The translations under genes and the position numbers were made by a program. A stretch of DNA of 64,000 nucleotides, taken from Riptortus pedestris. Taxonomy: Eukaryota > Arthropoda > Insecta > Hemiptera > Alydidae. Location of the stretch: positions 40,376,001 through 40,440,000 of the forward strand of contig CM032231.1 of NCBI GenBank assembly GCA_019009955.1, given 5' to 3'. The number at the start of each line of letters is the position of its first letter. Position 1 is the first letter of the stretch. Shown here one piece after another: positions 22,537 through 34,145 of this stretch. The notes beneath the pieces are model-generated. The model did no database searches. It saw nothing but the letters and a program-made list of their open reading frames with translations, and was not told the DNA's origin.

Positions 22537-22935
22537 CCGTCACTCAGGCGCTGGCAAAACTTAATCAGATTTCTCACTTGTTGGATTAGTTCGCCAATGT
22601 TGTCATCTCGAAATCTATTTCCTTTTTATCCACGAATATAAAGACTATGGTGATCAGAACTTCAACTTTCAGTTGGAAATGACAGAAAAAGTATATAGAA
22701 TAAAAATTGTAGGTCATTAAATGACTGAAAAGGTGGATTATATAATATTTTTCACACCAACTCAAAATAAGAAAGGCATTTAGATTTTCTTCAAAATAAG
22801 AAAGGCATTTAGATTTTCTTCAAAATAAGAAAGGCATTTAGATTTTCTTCAAAATAAGAAAGGCATTTAGATTTTCTTCAAAATAAGAAAGGCATTTAGA
22901 TTTTCTTCAAAATAAGAAAGGCATTTAGATTTGTT
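22537..22935 (-). mobile_element. Old family H copy containing a minisatellite
   Basis: A diverged 3' end (CCGTCACTCAGGCGCTGGCA ... CAGATTT) at 22539-22582 and a diverged core (TTTTTCACACCAACTCAAAATAAG ... CATTTAGATTTTC, cf. TTTTTCGATCC(G)ACTCATAATA(A)CGG...ATATTTG in others) at about 22748-22790. The core continues directly into the 29-bp tandem repeat. Confidence 0.5.
22762..22932. repeat. 29-bp minisatellite, ~6 units
   Basis: Six nearly identical 29-bp units, TCAAAATAAGAAAGGCATTT followed by AGATTTTCT. Units start at 22762, 22791, 22820 and so on. The unit appears to be a piece of the family H core, so the array arose by local tandem duplication in an old H copy. Confidence 0.95.
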
Positions 22936-23411
22936 TTAACCATTTCTATGCACCTGTTCCCCTCTTTCTTGACTGATTACGAGCACTATCGAATTTTATC
23001 TTTAGCTTCATCTAAATCGTTAAAATTTTGAGAATGACATCCAACAAGCAAATATTAGGGTCTTAAGAAAACTTTATCGTCGGTGATCTCATATCGAACA
23101 TATTTGAACGCCCCTCACATAGTAAAGGTTGTATGAAAAAAATATTTGATATTTAAGGTAGGACGATTTGATTCTTAAGGACACATAAGCTTATTATTAA
23201 TATGTTATGATGAGCAGGTATGGAGGTTTACTAAAGGGAGGAAAATAAAAATTGTTTGTATCCGTTTTATATTAGGCAACTAGGATGTCTGAGGATGCGA
23301 ATATAACTGATTAGCTTTGTTAAAAATAATTTTGAGTAACCTCACAAATTAGTTGTTTATGGACTAAATAATTTTTTTCCTTTTATTTACAATAAATAAT
23401 TGAATTTGAAT
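22936..23411. other. Spacer, nothing recognised
   Basis: AT-rich, no frame or repeat identified. Confidence 0.5.
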
Positions 23412-24838
23412 TGATTTTCGAATTATTTCTTAAAATGTCCATCAATCCTACCCAGGAGATGACGAAAATGAGGTCCTTTCAAAACTATATATATATATAC
23501 TAGCTAAGGTACCCGGCGATGCCCGGGAAATTATTGTTAACCGATTAATGATGGTATTTTGATAGTAAGACTTCAAGGTGTACAATTACACTGCCCCCCA
23601 TGACGTAATGATTTTCCGAAATAGCCATCCCTGAAGGGTAACTTTTGGGGATTAATAGAACAGAAATTTTAGTTTTGAAGGATAAATGAAAATATCTTCC
23701 TAATTTATCCTTCTACACTTTATGACTCACCGTATTTCAATAATTCAAACCATAATCATGGGTAGCATTTATTACAATTAAATATCATCCATAATGAACT
23801 TATTTTCTTTCAAAAGCCTACCCGAGCTCAAATAGTTCAGGCAAAGTTTTGCACGTAAGATTATATTTGTAATAGTGAATCTCACTGGAAATCACTTCCA
23901 GCAATGCCAGACGGGAAATAAGTAAACTCAATTAACTGGTAAGGCTCCAGTCATCTTCAGCTCCCGCATTAGACTTCTCGCGTTTCAGCCTCTTTTATAA
24001 TCCCCACTCCCGTTTGGAACTAAAATTTTTAATATAGCTTATAATCATGGAAGATTTAATGCTCATTGACATACCGAGTTTTGCTAAGTTCAGTTCAATC
24101 GTTAGTGTCCAACAAAATTGTTGGCTCCCGCTTTAGATTTTAGTGTATATCACGTTTATACTTTTCTATACGACAAAAGTGAATATAACACAAGTTACTA
24201 TAAATAAAAAAATAAACAACTTTTGTTATGTGCATATTTGCCGAAACCCCAATAGGAAACGAAATATCACTATTTTTAATTTCAGGCCTCCCTTATAACC
24301 CCCACTCCTGCCCGTCCCTAGAAATGTTAGTCTGGCTTATTATAAGGAAATCGTTAGTATTAATTCACATAGCGAGTTTGGTTTAGTTCGGTTGAATCTT
24401 TTGTGCCAAATAAAATTGTGGACTCCCGCTATTGTTTTCAGCGTATAACTCATTTATACTTCCGTATACGGCAAAAGTGCATAAACAAAAGTTACTCTAA
24501 ATTACGAAATAAACAACTTTTGTTATGTGCATATTTGCTGAAAAAGCCATAGGAAAAGAAATATCCCTATTTTTAATTTCAGGCCTCCCCTATAACCCCC
24601 ACTCCTGTTCACCTTAGAGAATATTAATATAGCCTAAAGTCTAAGTTGGGCTAGTAGTAATATACATACCAAGTTTCATAAAATTCGGTTCAGCCGTTTA
24701 TGCGTGAAAAGGTAACAAACAAACAAACAAACAAACATACACGAAAGAAACAAAATGCAGATATGGTGTCTATGACATGTGAAACGAAAAGTTATTGTGA
24801 AATTTCGCGAAAAAAATCAATGTACAGACAGAGGTTAC

Positions 24839-24880
<42 letters not shown>

Positions 24881-25331
24881 GATATATTTGTCTGTTAACA
24901 CTCTAGAGGTCGCAATTTTTGTTTAATCGTCACCAAACTCGGTATTTAATCCTTTTATGTAAAAAGAAAGATCCAGTTCGTTAACGGCTGAAATCGGAAT
25001 AGTGGGAGGGTGGGTTTATGGGGAGCTTTGAAAATTCGAAATATCTCCGTTACTATACGTCGGATTGAAAAATTCAAAAAAAAAATCTTGTTGCAAATTA
25101 AATTTGCTATAAATATAGTTATATAAATTTATTCTCTTTGTTGAATATTAACCGAGATATTTGCATTTTTATTAAGTGTAACGGACAAGCTATGTCGGTT
25201 CTATTCATTTCTGCCGACAGCTAGTTTGGCAGTTTTCGTAACTGTTCGGCACTTTTATGGAGATTTCTCTATTGTATTACTTTACGTGGGAAATCTGCTC
25301 AGTTTACGCAGCCCCTGCGTGACGGACTTTT
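23412..25331 (+). mobile_element. Family H copy 10 (type A), split by family T in its TA tract
   Basis: The 5' palindrome is missing; the copy starts at GATTTTCGAATTATTTC (23413), passes CCTACCCAGGAGATGACGAA, reaches (TA)n at 23487-23499, is interrupted by family T to about 24844, resumes with (TA)n to 24876 and TTTGTCTGTTAACACTCTAG, and ends at CAGCCCCTGCGTGACGGACT at about 25328. H sequence outside the insert is continuous. Confidence 0.85.
23500..24844 (+). mobile_element. Family T copy 2, most complete copy, inside (TA)n
   Basis: Starts CTAGCTAAGGTACCCGGCGA, then CCCGGGAAATTATTG. Two ~297-bp internal tandem units (CCCACTCC landmarks at 24004, 24301 and 24599; each with GGCTCCCGCT, ATAAACAACTTTTGTTATG and TTTCAGGCCTCCC) precede the tail GTTTCATAAAATTCGGTTCA, GCCGTTTATGCG and (AACAAAC)n at about 24714-24736, ending with TTACAATTTTATATATA. 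No protein frame. Both edges are TA microsatellite. It resembles a retroposon, but its class is unresolved. Confidence 0.75.
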
Positions 25332-25752
25332 ATTTTATTTTGAATCAGACTGTCAATATAAGACGTGTTTGAGTAATACTTATGCCTCTGGTGAATAATT
25401 AATAGAACCATTCGGACCCGTTGAATTTGTATTAATCAACAAACATACATTGTTAAAGAGTGCAAGCCCAATTAATATTTAAACTCAACATTCAGCACAT
25501 CATTAGTTATTCATTTGCCAAAGCTATTTTGGTTGGAGTTACCTGAGCCCGGTATTAAAGAGCTATTGATTTGTCCAAGGTATTTACAAATGAAATATTC
25601 AATAAACTACTATTTTAAGCCACGGAGCGTGCTAGAAGATCAAAAAAAAAAAAAAGGAAAACAAATGTTATTTCAAGATCTCTCAGAAGCAGTTAAAATA
25701 ACTCCCACTTTCAACTACTGCGTCGTCACAGCTGTGATACTTGCAAATTAAC
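25332..25752. other. Spacer, nothing recognised
   Basis: A 78-codon frame (25515-25751) runs into the start of the next H copy; no motifs, not considered a gene. Confidence 0.5.
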
Positions 25753-25878
25753 TTTTAGCAGAGTTCCCTTAAGGGAAATCATCTATTGAGGTTGTACTCA
25801 TGACGGAATTTTCGAAATTTTTTTCAAATGTCCCTCGATCCTACCCAGGAGATGACGAAAATGAGGTCCGTTCAAAAC

Positions 25879-25934
<56 letters not shown>

Positions 25935-26397
25935 TGTTACCGCTGTAGCGGTCGCAATTTTCGTCTTATAGATATCAAACTTGATATATAATCGTTTTAT
26001 ACAAAAAGAAAGATAAGTTCGTTAACGACTGAAATCAGACGGGGGTGGAGAGTCGAAAATTCTGAATATCTCCGTTTTTATGCGCTTCGGATTAAAAAAT
26101 GGTATAGAACCAATCTTATTGCAAATGTAATGTTCTATAAATGTTGATATGTGCATTGTTTAACTATCATGATTATTTACTGAGATTTTTGCTTTCTTTT
26201 AGTTTTCGGTCTTCAGTAAAGCCCCACTCCTACTCATCTCATATTTTCAATATTTTATTATGTTATGAAGCACCTTATTTGAAGCTAAAATACCAAATAT
26301 TGTTCTCATTGAACTTTTATGTTTTGAGACAAATGCAAACACGTGGCACACGTGGGATATCTGCTTAGTTAACGCAGCCCCTGCGTGACGGACTTTG
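25753..26397 (+). mobile_element. Family H copy 11 (type B), complete
   Basis: 5' end TTTTAGCAGAGTTCCCTTAA at 25753, (TA)n at 25883-25932, type B block (CCACTCCTACTCATCTCATA at about 26223) and 3' end AACGCAGCCCCTGCGTGACG at about 26371-26390. Confidence 0.9.
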
Positions 26398-27211
26398 TAA
26401 CTAGTACGGATCAAGTGTGTAACTCTATCCTGGAGAAACATGTCATTGCTCATTTAGGTATTGGTATAAAATCAGTCTGCTGTTGAGTTAATTTGTTTTC
26501 AAGTCACTGCGTTATTTACTGAATTTCATTCTTTAAAAAATGCAACTACCTCATTAAAAATGGTGCATCATAAGATCGTTACTTTATATTTTCTTGAAAA
26601 GTTGCAAAGGGGATCCTTAAAAGTCTTGTATAACTTGCTGAAGATAGCTCATTTAATTCGCACTTACTCCATATATACACTTGTAGCTTTGGCTGTAATG
26701 AGCATCTTCAAGTTTAATTCAGAAGAAAACTAAGTTTTGAAAAAGTTTATAATAAATACCCTTATATTATTTTTTAAATATATTCCTGTCATGTATATTA
26801 AACCAAATAATCATTTAAGATCTTTTGTTGGAGGCTGAAAATTATTAGCTTAATTTTCTGTGATGATAAGTGCACGTATTGGCAATGTACTTTATTGTGG
26901 TCTTGAATCGAACAGAATAAGTCTTGATGACCAAGTTTGCTTTGATAACGTACAACAGTTATTGACATCAATTTCATAATGTTAACATTTTTTAATAGAA
27001 GACAACAACTTAAAAATCAATTCTAGGCACTGTAGGTTTCACTGAAATGATGGACATGTCATGTTGAACCTACAAGTTGTTTTTTTTTTCTCAAAAAATA
27101 TTTTTCGATAAACATTTTGAAGAAATGGTCATTTAGACTTCTGAAAGAGCGGCCAACAGGAGACTCTTCACTTTCAGGTGAACCTTATTAGCTATATTCT
27201 TCAATTTAAAT
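26398..27211. other. Non-coding stretch, nothing recognised
   Basis: AT-rich, with a T-run at about 27080-27090. No frame or repeat identified. Confidence 0.5.
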
Positions 27212-27360
27212 ATTAGCAGATCTCCCTTAAAGGAAATCAGCTATTAAAGTACGAAATATTTCTTCAATTGTCCATCGATCCTACCTCGTAATAACGAAAA
27301 TGAGGTTCGTTTAAAATTTTATATACATATATGTTTGTTTGTATATATACATATAGAAAC

Positions 27361-27392
<32 letters not shown>

Positions 27393-28070
27393 CTACTGTA
27401 CGTATGTATGTCACTGAACTCCTAAACGTCTGGACCGATTTAAATGAAATTTTTTGTACGCGTTTGGGTGAGGCCCTGGATTGTTTAGATTCAAAAATAA
27501 GGTCAGAAGATGGAGCAGGAGTGGGGGTCGTAGGGGAGGCCTAAGATTAAAAATAGGCATATTTCGTTTCCTAATGGTTTTCGGCAAATATGCATAGGAT
27601 AAAACTTGTTTATTTTGTTATTTCGAGTAAATTTGGTTATATTCACTTATGTAATATAACAAAGTATAAACGAGATATAAAAAATTAAAGTGGGGCCAAC
27701 AATTTTATTGGGCAATTTCGGGGGGGGGGATTTTGAAAATTCTTTACATATCCGTTATTTTCGGAGAAAAAAAAAAATCTCATCTTTTCGGATCGAAAAA
27801 TTGTATAGAAGCCATCGTATTGCAAATGTAAAAATCTATAAATGTTGTTATGTACATATTTTGATTACTAACCGAGATATTTACATATTATAGATGATAT
27901 TACAGGTAGGCCCTCAGTAACCCTCCCCCCTTCTACTCATGTCATATCAACAAAAATCTGTTATATTATGAAGTACATTATTTGAAACATAAATACCAAA
28001 TATTGTTCTCATTGAACTTCTAGGTTTGGGAAATCTGCTTAGTTAACGCAGCCCCAGCGTGACGGAATTT
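27212..28070 (+). mobile_element. Family H copy 12 (type B), split by family T (minus)
   Basis: 5' end TTAGCAGATCTCCCTTAAAG at 27212, degenerate TA tract 27319-27386, family T in minus orientation to about 27710, then the H core resumes at the G-run and GGATTTTGAAAATTC and continues to the 3' end AACGCAGCCCCAGCGTGACG at about 28046-28065. About 150 bp of H sequence normally between the TA tract and the G-run is missing, so a deletion went with or followed the T insertion. Confidence 0.8.
27387..27710 (-). mobile_element. Family T copy 3 (3' part), inside an H TA tract
   Basis: Minus-strand T tail: AAAATTCTACTGTACGTATG, GTCTGGACCGATTTAAATGA, then GGAGTGGGGGTCGTAGGGG and CAACAATTTTATTGGGC. Its 3' terminus abuts (TA)n at 27360-27386. 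The 5' half is missing. Confidence 0.8.
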
Positions 28071-28080
28071 CGGGAGAAAT

Positions 28081-28190
28081 GTTGTCCGACATTTTTCGAG
28101 CCTTTAGCAATCTTCTCTATTGAAGTTATTCGAATGTTCCTCAATTTCAATGACCTCTATTTCGAGAACCCAAGCAACCCCAATTCATAA
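28081..28190. repeat. Low-copy repeat shared with 34051-34145
   Basis: GTCCGACATTT, TAGCAATC(T/C)(T/C)CTCTATT, GTTATTCGAATGTT and CTCAATTTCAATG occur in the same order and spacing at 34051-34145. About 90 bp at roughly 80 % identity by eye. On the minus strand both can be read as similar peptides around IEIE.HSNN.NR.DC, but with a stop in this copy. Confidence 0.7.
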
Positions 28191-28270
28191 CCTCAAAGTT
28201 AACTGACTATTGAAATAACCTAATGGCATAGTAGTAATTGAGTTTCCATTTGAAGATATTTTTTAGCATA

Positions 28271-28390
28271 TTAGCAGATTCCCCTTAAGGGAAATGAGCT
28301 ATTGAGGTCATACTCATGACGCGATTTTCGAAACATTTCTTCAAATGTCCATCGATCCTACCCAGGAGATGACGAAAATGAGGTCCGTTC

Positions 28391-28430
<40 letters not shown>

Positions 28431-28848
28431 CTGTTACCGCTCTAGCGGTAGCAATTTTTGTTTGATCGTTACCAAACTCGATATTTAGTCGTTTTATGTA
28501 AAATGAGAGATCAAGTTCGCTAACGGCTGCAATCGGACCAGGGAGAGGGAGATGGGGGTTAAGAGGGGAGGATTTGAACAATTCGAAATTTCTCCGTTAC
28601 TATACGACCGATCGAAAAATTGTATAGAACCAATCTTACTGCAAATTCCATTTACTATAAGTGTTGTTCTATACATTTATCCTCTTAAATATTAATCGAG
28701 ATATTTGCATTTTATTAAAAGTGAGCCGATAATGGACGAGTGAGTTTCCCGCCAAAAGCTAGTTCGGCTCTCGTATGGAGATTTCACTATTGTATAACTT
28801 CACGCAGGAAATCTGCTTAGTTTACGCAGTCCCTGCGTGACGGACTTT
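28271..28848 (+). mobile_element. Family H copy 13 (type A), complete
   Basis: TTAGCAGATTCCCCTTAAGG at 28271, (TA)n at 28397-28427, CCCGCCAAAAGCTAGTTCGG at about 28749-28768, 3' end CGCAGTCCCTGCGTGACGGA at about 28825-28844 followed by a T-run. Confidence 0.9.
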
Positions 28849-29754
28849 TTTTTTTTTTAATAACGAGATTTTAGTTTATAGGATTTATGAAAATTGTAAA
28901 ATTTAGTCATACTAATTAATTTTTCCAACTAAGACACTACCGTACTATGTATTGAGAGTATTTGTTTAGATAGAGCAGTAGGCCGTAGTAAAATAGTCGT
29001 CACTCGAAGCTAGCTATTGTATCTGGCGTAGAGAGGATGGTATGTATCCCATCTGGCTCGTGTCTATTTTGGAGCAGGGCCCATTGTGTTGGTTCGTAAC
29101 CTGTAGCGTATGTTTACGACATGAACTTTGATTTACTACGTCCAACAACATCATCATCACGAGGAGTCTTAAAAGCTTGGATAGTGCATTCCTCCCATTA
29201 TGATATCTCTTGGCCTATATTCTACTTTGGTACGTCTGTTTTATTTTGTGTTCCTTTTTTTTTTTTTTTTTCTTATTTTCATTTTAACTCTAGGGGATTG
29301 ATGTATTTTATATTCGGTCGTAAATATTCATGTTTACTCAGTCTGCTTTAATAACGCGTAATGTGTAAACAAATTTAGCATTTTTGTTTGAAGTTTTCAT
29401 CATCTATATACTTTTGTTTTTAATTTTAGAACCTAAGGATTTAAATAAAAACATAAAAAAAGCCCGTTCTTTTAGTTACTGCTATTCACAAATAAAAACC
29501 GTTTTAAATTTAAGTCGAACTTTTTTAGAATACCCGCTGAGATCAAGGTTTCTTCTTTTTGGTCAAAAACTACCGTTGCTCCAAAGTGGATTTTGTATAA
29601 TGGAAACGTAAAGAATACTCAAATGATTGATTCGAATTAAGGTATCTTAAAATATATCTTAAAACATAGTTGAGAGTCTCTTAGCAACCTAGCGGAAATA
29701 TTTTCGCTATAGTAAGCATTTATTACTACCTAACTATTAACAGTAGTGGTATAA
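28849..29754. other. Non-coding stretch, nothing recognised
   Basis: Two open frames of about 75 codons (29121-29351, 29384-29611) are low-complexity, hydrophobic by AT-bias and have no motifs. Confidence 0.45.
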
Positions 29755-29880
29755 AAAAGTCCGTCACGCAGGGGCTGCGTAAACTAAGCAGATTTCCCAC
29801 GTCTCATGACGCGATTTTCGAAAAATGTCTTCAAATGTCCATCGATCCTACCCAGGAGAAGACGAAAATGATGTCCGTTT

Positions 29881-29958
<78 letters not shown>

Positions 29959-30394
29959 TGTTAACGCTCTAGCGATCGCAATTTTTCTTTGATCGTTACC
30001 AAACTCGATATTTAAACGTTTTATGCAAAAAGACAGATCAAGTTCGTTAATGGCTGAAATCGGACCAGTGGGAGGGGGGTTTAGAGGGGGGATTTTCGAA
30101 AATTCGAAATATCTCCGTTATCATACGTCGGATCAAAAAATTGTATAGAACCAATCTTATTGTAAATTAAATTTACTATAAATATTGGTCTATACATTTA
30201 TTCTCTATCTTGAATATTAACCGAGATACATGCATTTTTATTGAAGTGAGCGGCTAAGGGACGAATGAGTTTCCCGCCAAAAGCTATTTCGGCCGTTTTC
30301 GTAACTGTTCGGCTAACGTATGGAGTTTTCTCCATTGTATGGCTTCACACTGGGAAATCTGCTTAGTTTCCGCAGCCCCTGCGTGACGGACTTT
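29755..30394 (+). mobile_element. Family H copy 14: chimera with two inverted 3' ends
   Basis: The left end is an inverted 3' terminus (GTCCGTCACGCAGGGGCTGC ... AAGCAGATTTCCCACGT, 29759-29802), joined directly to the body at CTCATGACGCGATTTTCG (29803) in place of the normal 5' palindrome. The body is type A, plus strand, with (TA)n(TG)n at 29885-29957, and ends in the normal 3' terminus at about 30394. The copy therefore has ~45-bp terminal inverted repeats of 3'-end sequence. Confidence 0.9.
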
Positions 30395-30647
30395 CCGTAT
30401 TTTCCTTAAGGGAAATCAGCTATCGAGGTCGTACATACATCGTATACATTTATTCTCTATCTTGAATATTAACCGTGATATTGGCATTTTTATTAATTGT
30501 AGGCCGATAACGGATGACTAGTTTCCCCCCAAAAGCTAGTTCGGCCCTTTGCCGTAACTGTTCTGCTCTCGTATGGAGATTTCTCTATTGTATAACTTCA
30601 CGTGGGGAATCTGCTTAGTTTACGCAGCCCCTGCGTGACGGACTTTT
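30395..30647 (+). mobile_element. Family H copy 15: internally deleted, in tandem with copy 14
   Basis: TTTTCCTTAAGGGAAATCAG (5' palindrome, its first bases altered) and CTATCGAGGTCGTAC at 30399-30434 are fused to ATACATTTATTCTCTATC (30441), skipping the microsatellite and core. It then runs through type A sequence to CAGCCCCTGCGTGACGGACT at about 30645. It follows copy 14 head-to-tail with almost no spacer. Confidence 0.85.
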
Positions 30648-32950
30648 ATTAATTGAGATATTGCTTGAAGAGAGTTCCTGAAATTTCTTCCTTATAATAA
30701 ATGACTCTTCACCGTAACATTTTAAGTTTTTTTTTTTTTTTTTATTGAATTATCTAAGTAATATAAGATTATTTTTCTTTTATTATATCTTAAAAATTAT
30801 TCACTTTTTATTCCCTATTTTTGGAGTTAACTAGATTTGACAAAACTGAAAACGAACTAATATTCCACGGTTGCATAATGTGAATACAACCGTTGTGTTT
30901 CATTCTTCAAAGCATACGCCACACAATGTCAAGTTCTCCATAATATGTAGATTAAAAAAAAAAACATAATTACATACACACTAAAGTCTCTCTAAAAACA
31001 TAATGCACTCCCTTCCATGAAAAGTCCTCTGTATCTCAAATTACATGCTTCATGTGTTCCTTCCCTCATTCCGCGAATTCTTTTAGACTTTAAGTCTCTT
31101 TTCAGAGTTTTTGTTATTAGAGGCATGGTTTAATTTGTAGTATTGTCGTGATTTTATTACATGAACAATGCATGTATTTAGTTTCTTAGAATATGCCTAT
31201 TCCTATTTGAAAGACTTATTTTATTTAAACAAACATAACATTAAGTACCTTATTCACTTTGTGTAGTCTATGGTATAAAAACAAGAAAAAAGTTGCTCAT
31301 GCAAGACAAAACAAACAGTGTCTAGTTTAATATTCTTTTGTCTCCCGCACAATAGTCTCTGCTCTGTCCAAGAACTTTTTTTCTCCCAATTCCATCTCGT
31401 AATTGTTTTTTTAAAAAAAGTTGTCATCAATATCTAAGTTCTTTTATATTATAATTTCGTATGCGTTATATTACTAATGTCCGCTGGAATGGACAACTTG
31501 CGCTTTTGGCATATTATAAATTTATGTAAAGTATTCAAATGTAGAATACTACGCACGATTTTAATTACGATTTAATTTTCATCTTCAATTCACGAAAATC
31601 AGTTTATTAACATTAACACACTTTAGATTTATGAATTCCCAATTTTTTCTTTCAATTTCGCGAGCCATTTTAGGGGTGTTTATTTTTTCCTTTTTAGGTG
31701 ATACAATTACTTTGGAGTAGAATTCGACGTCTTGAAGAGAAACTAGTTTTATTTGAACCCATGATGGATAATAAATTCTCAATTTTTTGTACAATTGCCA
31801 TTCCTTACATCACACGGAAAACTGTAATATACCTTTATTTGATGAAGATAATGGGAGTATTTATTAGTAGCATTAATCCAATCTATTCCGACAATATTAT
31901 ATCATTTTATTTAAGGATAATGCTTAACTCTCGCGAGTTCGGTGCCAATTCAAAGTAAAATAAATAAATAAGGATACCGCTTATTCTAAATTTTAATCGG
32001 ATTATCTACCTACTCCACATGGAAGAGGAGATTTGTATATTGTGGTGAAAATGGCTGGATGGTTTTGTACGTTGGTTGGTCCTATCTCAATAATTCCACG
32101 GAAACGAATTTCTGTTTCAACCCGCCAACGACCAGTAACAAGACTATTTAATTAATAATGGAATACGGTTTGCTGCTGTGGTAATTCCCTGGAAACCTAT
32201 TACTGCCAACACTGTTATCAGACGAATTATCGAGGAGGTTATGGGATATGAGCTCAGGTTACAGATTAATTTGCATACATGCTCGAGATTGTCTGGCAGA
32301 AAATGTCCAGGATCTCGTAGGAAGATAATTGAGATCCTTCGCAAAATATGAGAGGCCCGCGATAGAAGCAGCATTTCATGTATTATTAGGTGTTTTGATA
32401 ATGTAATTGTAGTCCAATCAAGACCATGCAAGAGGTGCCTCAACAGGCATTATAATAACCTCATATACATTCATCTGCATTATCAAAGTCACTATAAATG
32501 TTGGAGGAACAAAGGAAACGTATTTGATCAATGAAACTAGACGTATCTTTCAAAGAGCCTTGCCTCTCCATTTCAACTTGACTGTGGATAATAAACTACA
32601 GGGAAATTTCTGATCCAGGTATTGTATCAAGTTGACTGAAAACTAATAGCGTCATATTGGTTGGCTTTACAGACAAGACAAATCAAGTTGTTTGAGATAA
32701 CCGGTGCTGAAAGAGTGGCAGATATAGGTAAGAAGATCGGGGAGCAGATTGACTTGGGAGGAAATACCAGGTGTAAACCTACGAAATGGAATAAATGGTG
32801 ACTGATATCGAGGTATTCTGATTGGCCGTGGTTTGTCCATACGTTTCACTACTTATACTGCTAGCTTCTTCGGGGCATCTTCAAAAGAGACTGAGGGCCA
32901 GCTATTCTATGAAAGGAATGTAAATTTGTCTAGCCAGGGTACTTAAGCTT
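30648..32950. other. Non-coding stretch of 2.3 kb, nothing recognised
   Basis: AT-rich with T- and A-runs. Frames at 31585-31794 (minus), 31698-31958 and 32144-32443 (minus) overlap or lack motifs. The stretch at 32150-32450 is less AT-rich and may be an old coding relic, but I cannot name it. Confidence 0.4.
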
Positions 32951-33946
32951 AGTCCACACCAGTAGTCCATGTTGCGCGATTTGTCTATAGACCGTCTAGA
33001 GACGGTTTCGATACACGGTCTATAGACTGTCTAGAGACACAGTTCATTGTCTCGTCTAGTGTCCACACTAAGATTTAAATTTCTCAGTCTCATGTTCACA
33101 GTCCGCCAGGGAGGACATTGTTTTGTGTGGAATGAGTTCCTGCTTAGTGGTAATTATAAGTGAAAGGACACGAAAACGTAAACGTTGGTGGACGCGTGAA
33201 GTACTTACAGAAGGGCCTAGATTCGGTAAAGCTCTATTAAGTAAATTAAGATTGGAAGACGTCGTGGGTTTTCAGAATTTTACCCGGCTGACGACTACTG
33301 ATTTTGGAGGCTTGCTTCTGATGGTTGGAAGAATAATAATGGAGCAAGATACAAAGTTTAGGGAAACCATCCCAGCCTTCTTCGACTGGCAGTCATACTG
33401 CGTTTCCAAGCAAGTGGAGACTCATTCACGTCGAAGTAATTTTTTTTCGCTCCCGGTTGAATGATGTTTTTAAATTATGAATTTTCTTTTCTACGTCCGA
33501 CACTGTCACATTGTACTTTTCAGCCAGAGATTCGAGGGCCACTTTTTTTTCACCCAGTTTTTATAATGAGGACTCGTTACATCCCACAAACAATAAGATA
33601 CGTGGTAATCTTCAATAAGACTCATTACTTTTGCATTAGGCCACATGCTTCAAAGTAACTAGAACACGAACAATTGAATAAACAGCCGAACCACACCGCT
33701 CGTCAGCTGGAAAGAGAGTGAAGAAGCCTGATCTCTAGACGCTGAGTACGTCCACACTGTCAAAATGTTGGGCAATATGTCTAAGTTGCATTAAGTCTCC
33801 CATTCCAATCGGGAGACCATAGACCTGCGATTTTTGGTCTCGCAACAAACCCGTAGACGGAGATCGGTCTATAGACCTGTCTACGTAGACAAACTGATAC
33901 ATGTCTCAGAGACCAAGATCGCGCAACATGTCTACTAGTGTGGACT
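32951..33946 (+). mobile_element. PIF/Harbinger-like element, non-autonomous
   Basis: Terminal inverted repeats of about 29 bp: AGTCCACACCAGTAGTCCAT plus GTTGCGCGAT at 32951-32980, inverted at 33918-33946 (ATCGCGCAACATGTCTACTA plus GTGTGGACT). Subterminal copies of GGTCTATAGAC with GTCTAGAGAC or GTCTACGTAGAC occur near both ends. The interior holds a fragment of a Harbinger-type protein (33123-33464). A 3-bp target duplication was not clear, so the exact ends could be off by a few bases. Confidence 0.7.
33123..33464 (+). pseudogene. PIF/Harbinger transposase-like N-terminal fragment
   Basis: A 113-codon frame. Residues about 17-85 read RKRKRWWTREVL, then LLSKLRLEDVVGFQNFTRL, then LLLMVGRIIMEQDTKFRETI. 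This is the arrangement found at the N-terminus of Harbinger/ALP1-like nuclease proteins (WW..PW, L..ED...F.NF.RM, F..LL..V.P.I..QDT..RE.I). The DDE nuclease domain that should follow is absent: after residue 85 the sequence is unrelated and soon stops. The position between the inverted repeats fits a transposase remnant. Recognition is by family knowledge, not by search. Confidence 0.65.
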
Positions 33947-34050
33947 GGGCGATGGATTAGACGATGTCGCTGTATTTCACGAGCCCGGATCTTATAACAC
34001 TTAGCAACTTCGGTTTCTTCTGGATTAATTACTGGTCTTTTTGGGATAAC

Positions 34051-34145
34051 AGGTGTCCGACATTTGCTGAGCCTATAGCAATCTCCTCTATTAATGTTAT
34101 TCGAATGTTTCTCAATTTCAATGCCTTCTCTGTTCAAGCAACTCT
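34051..34145. repeat. Low-copy repeat shared with 28081-28190
   Basis: Second copy of the ~90-bp repeat described at 28081. Here the minus-strand reading has no stop and continues upstream to about 33960 (KCRTPVIPKRPVINPEETEV), so it may be a decayed coding piece; the source protein is not recognised. Confidence 0.65.
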
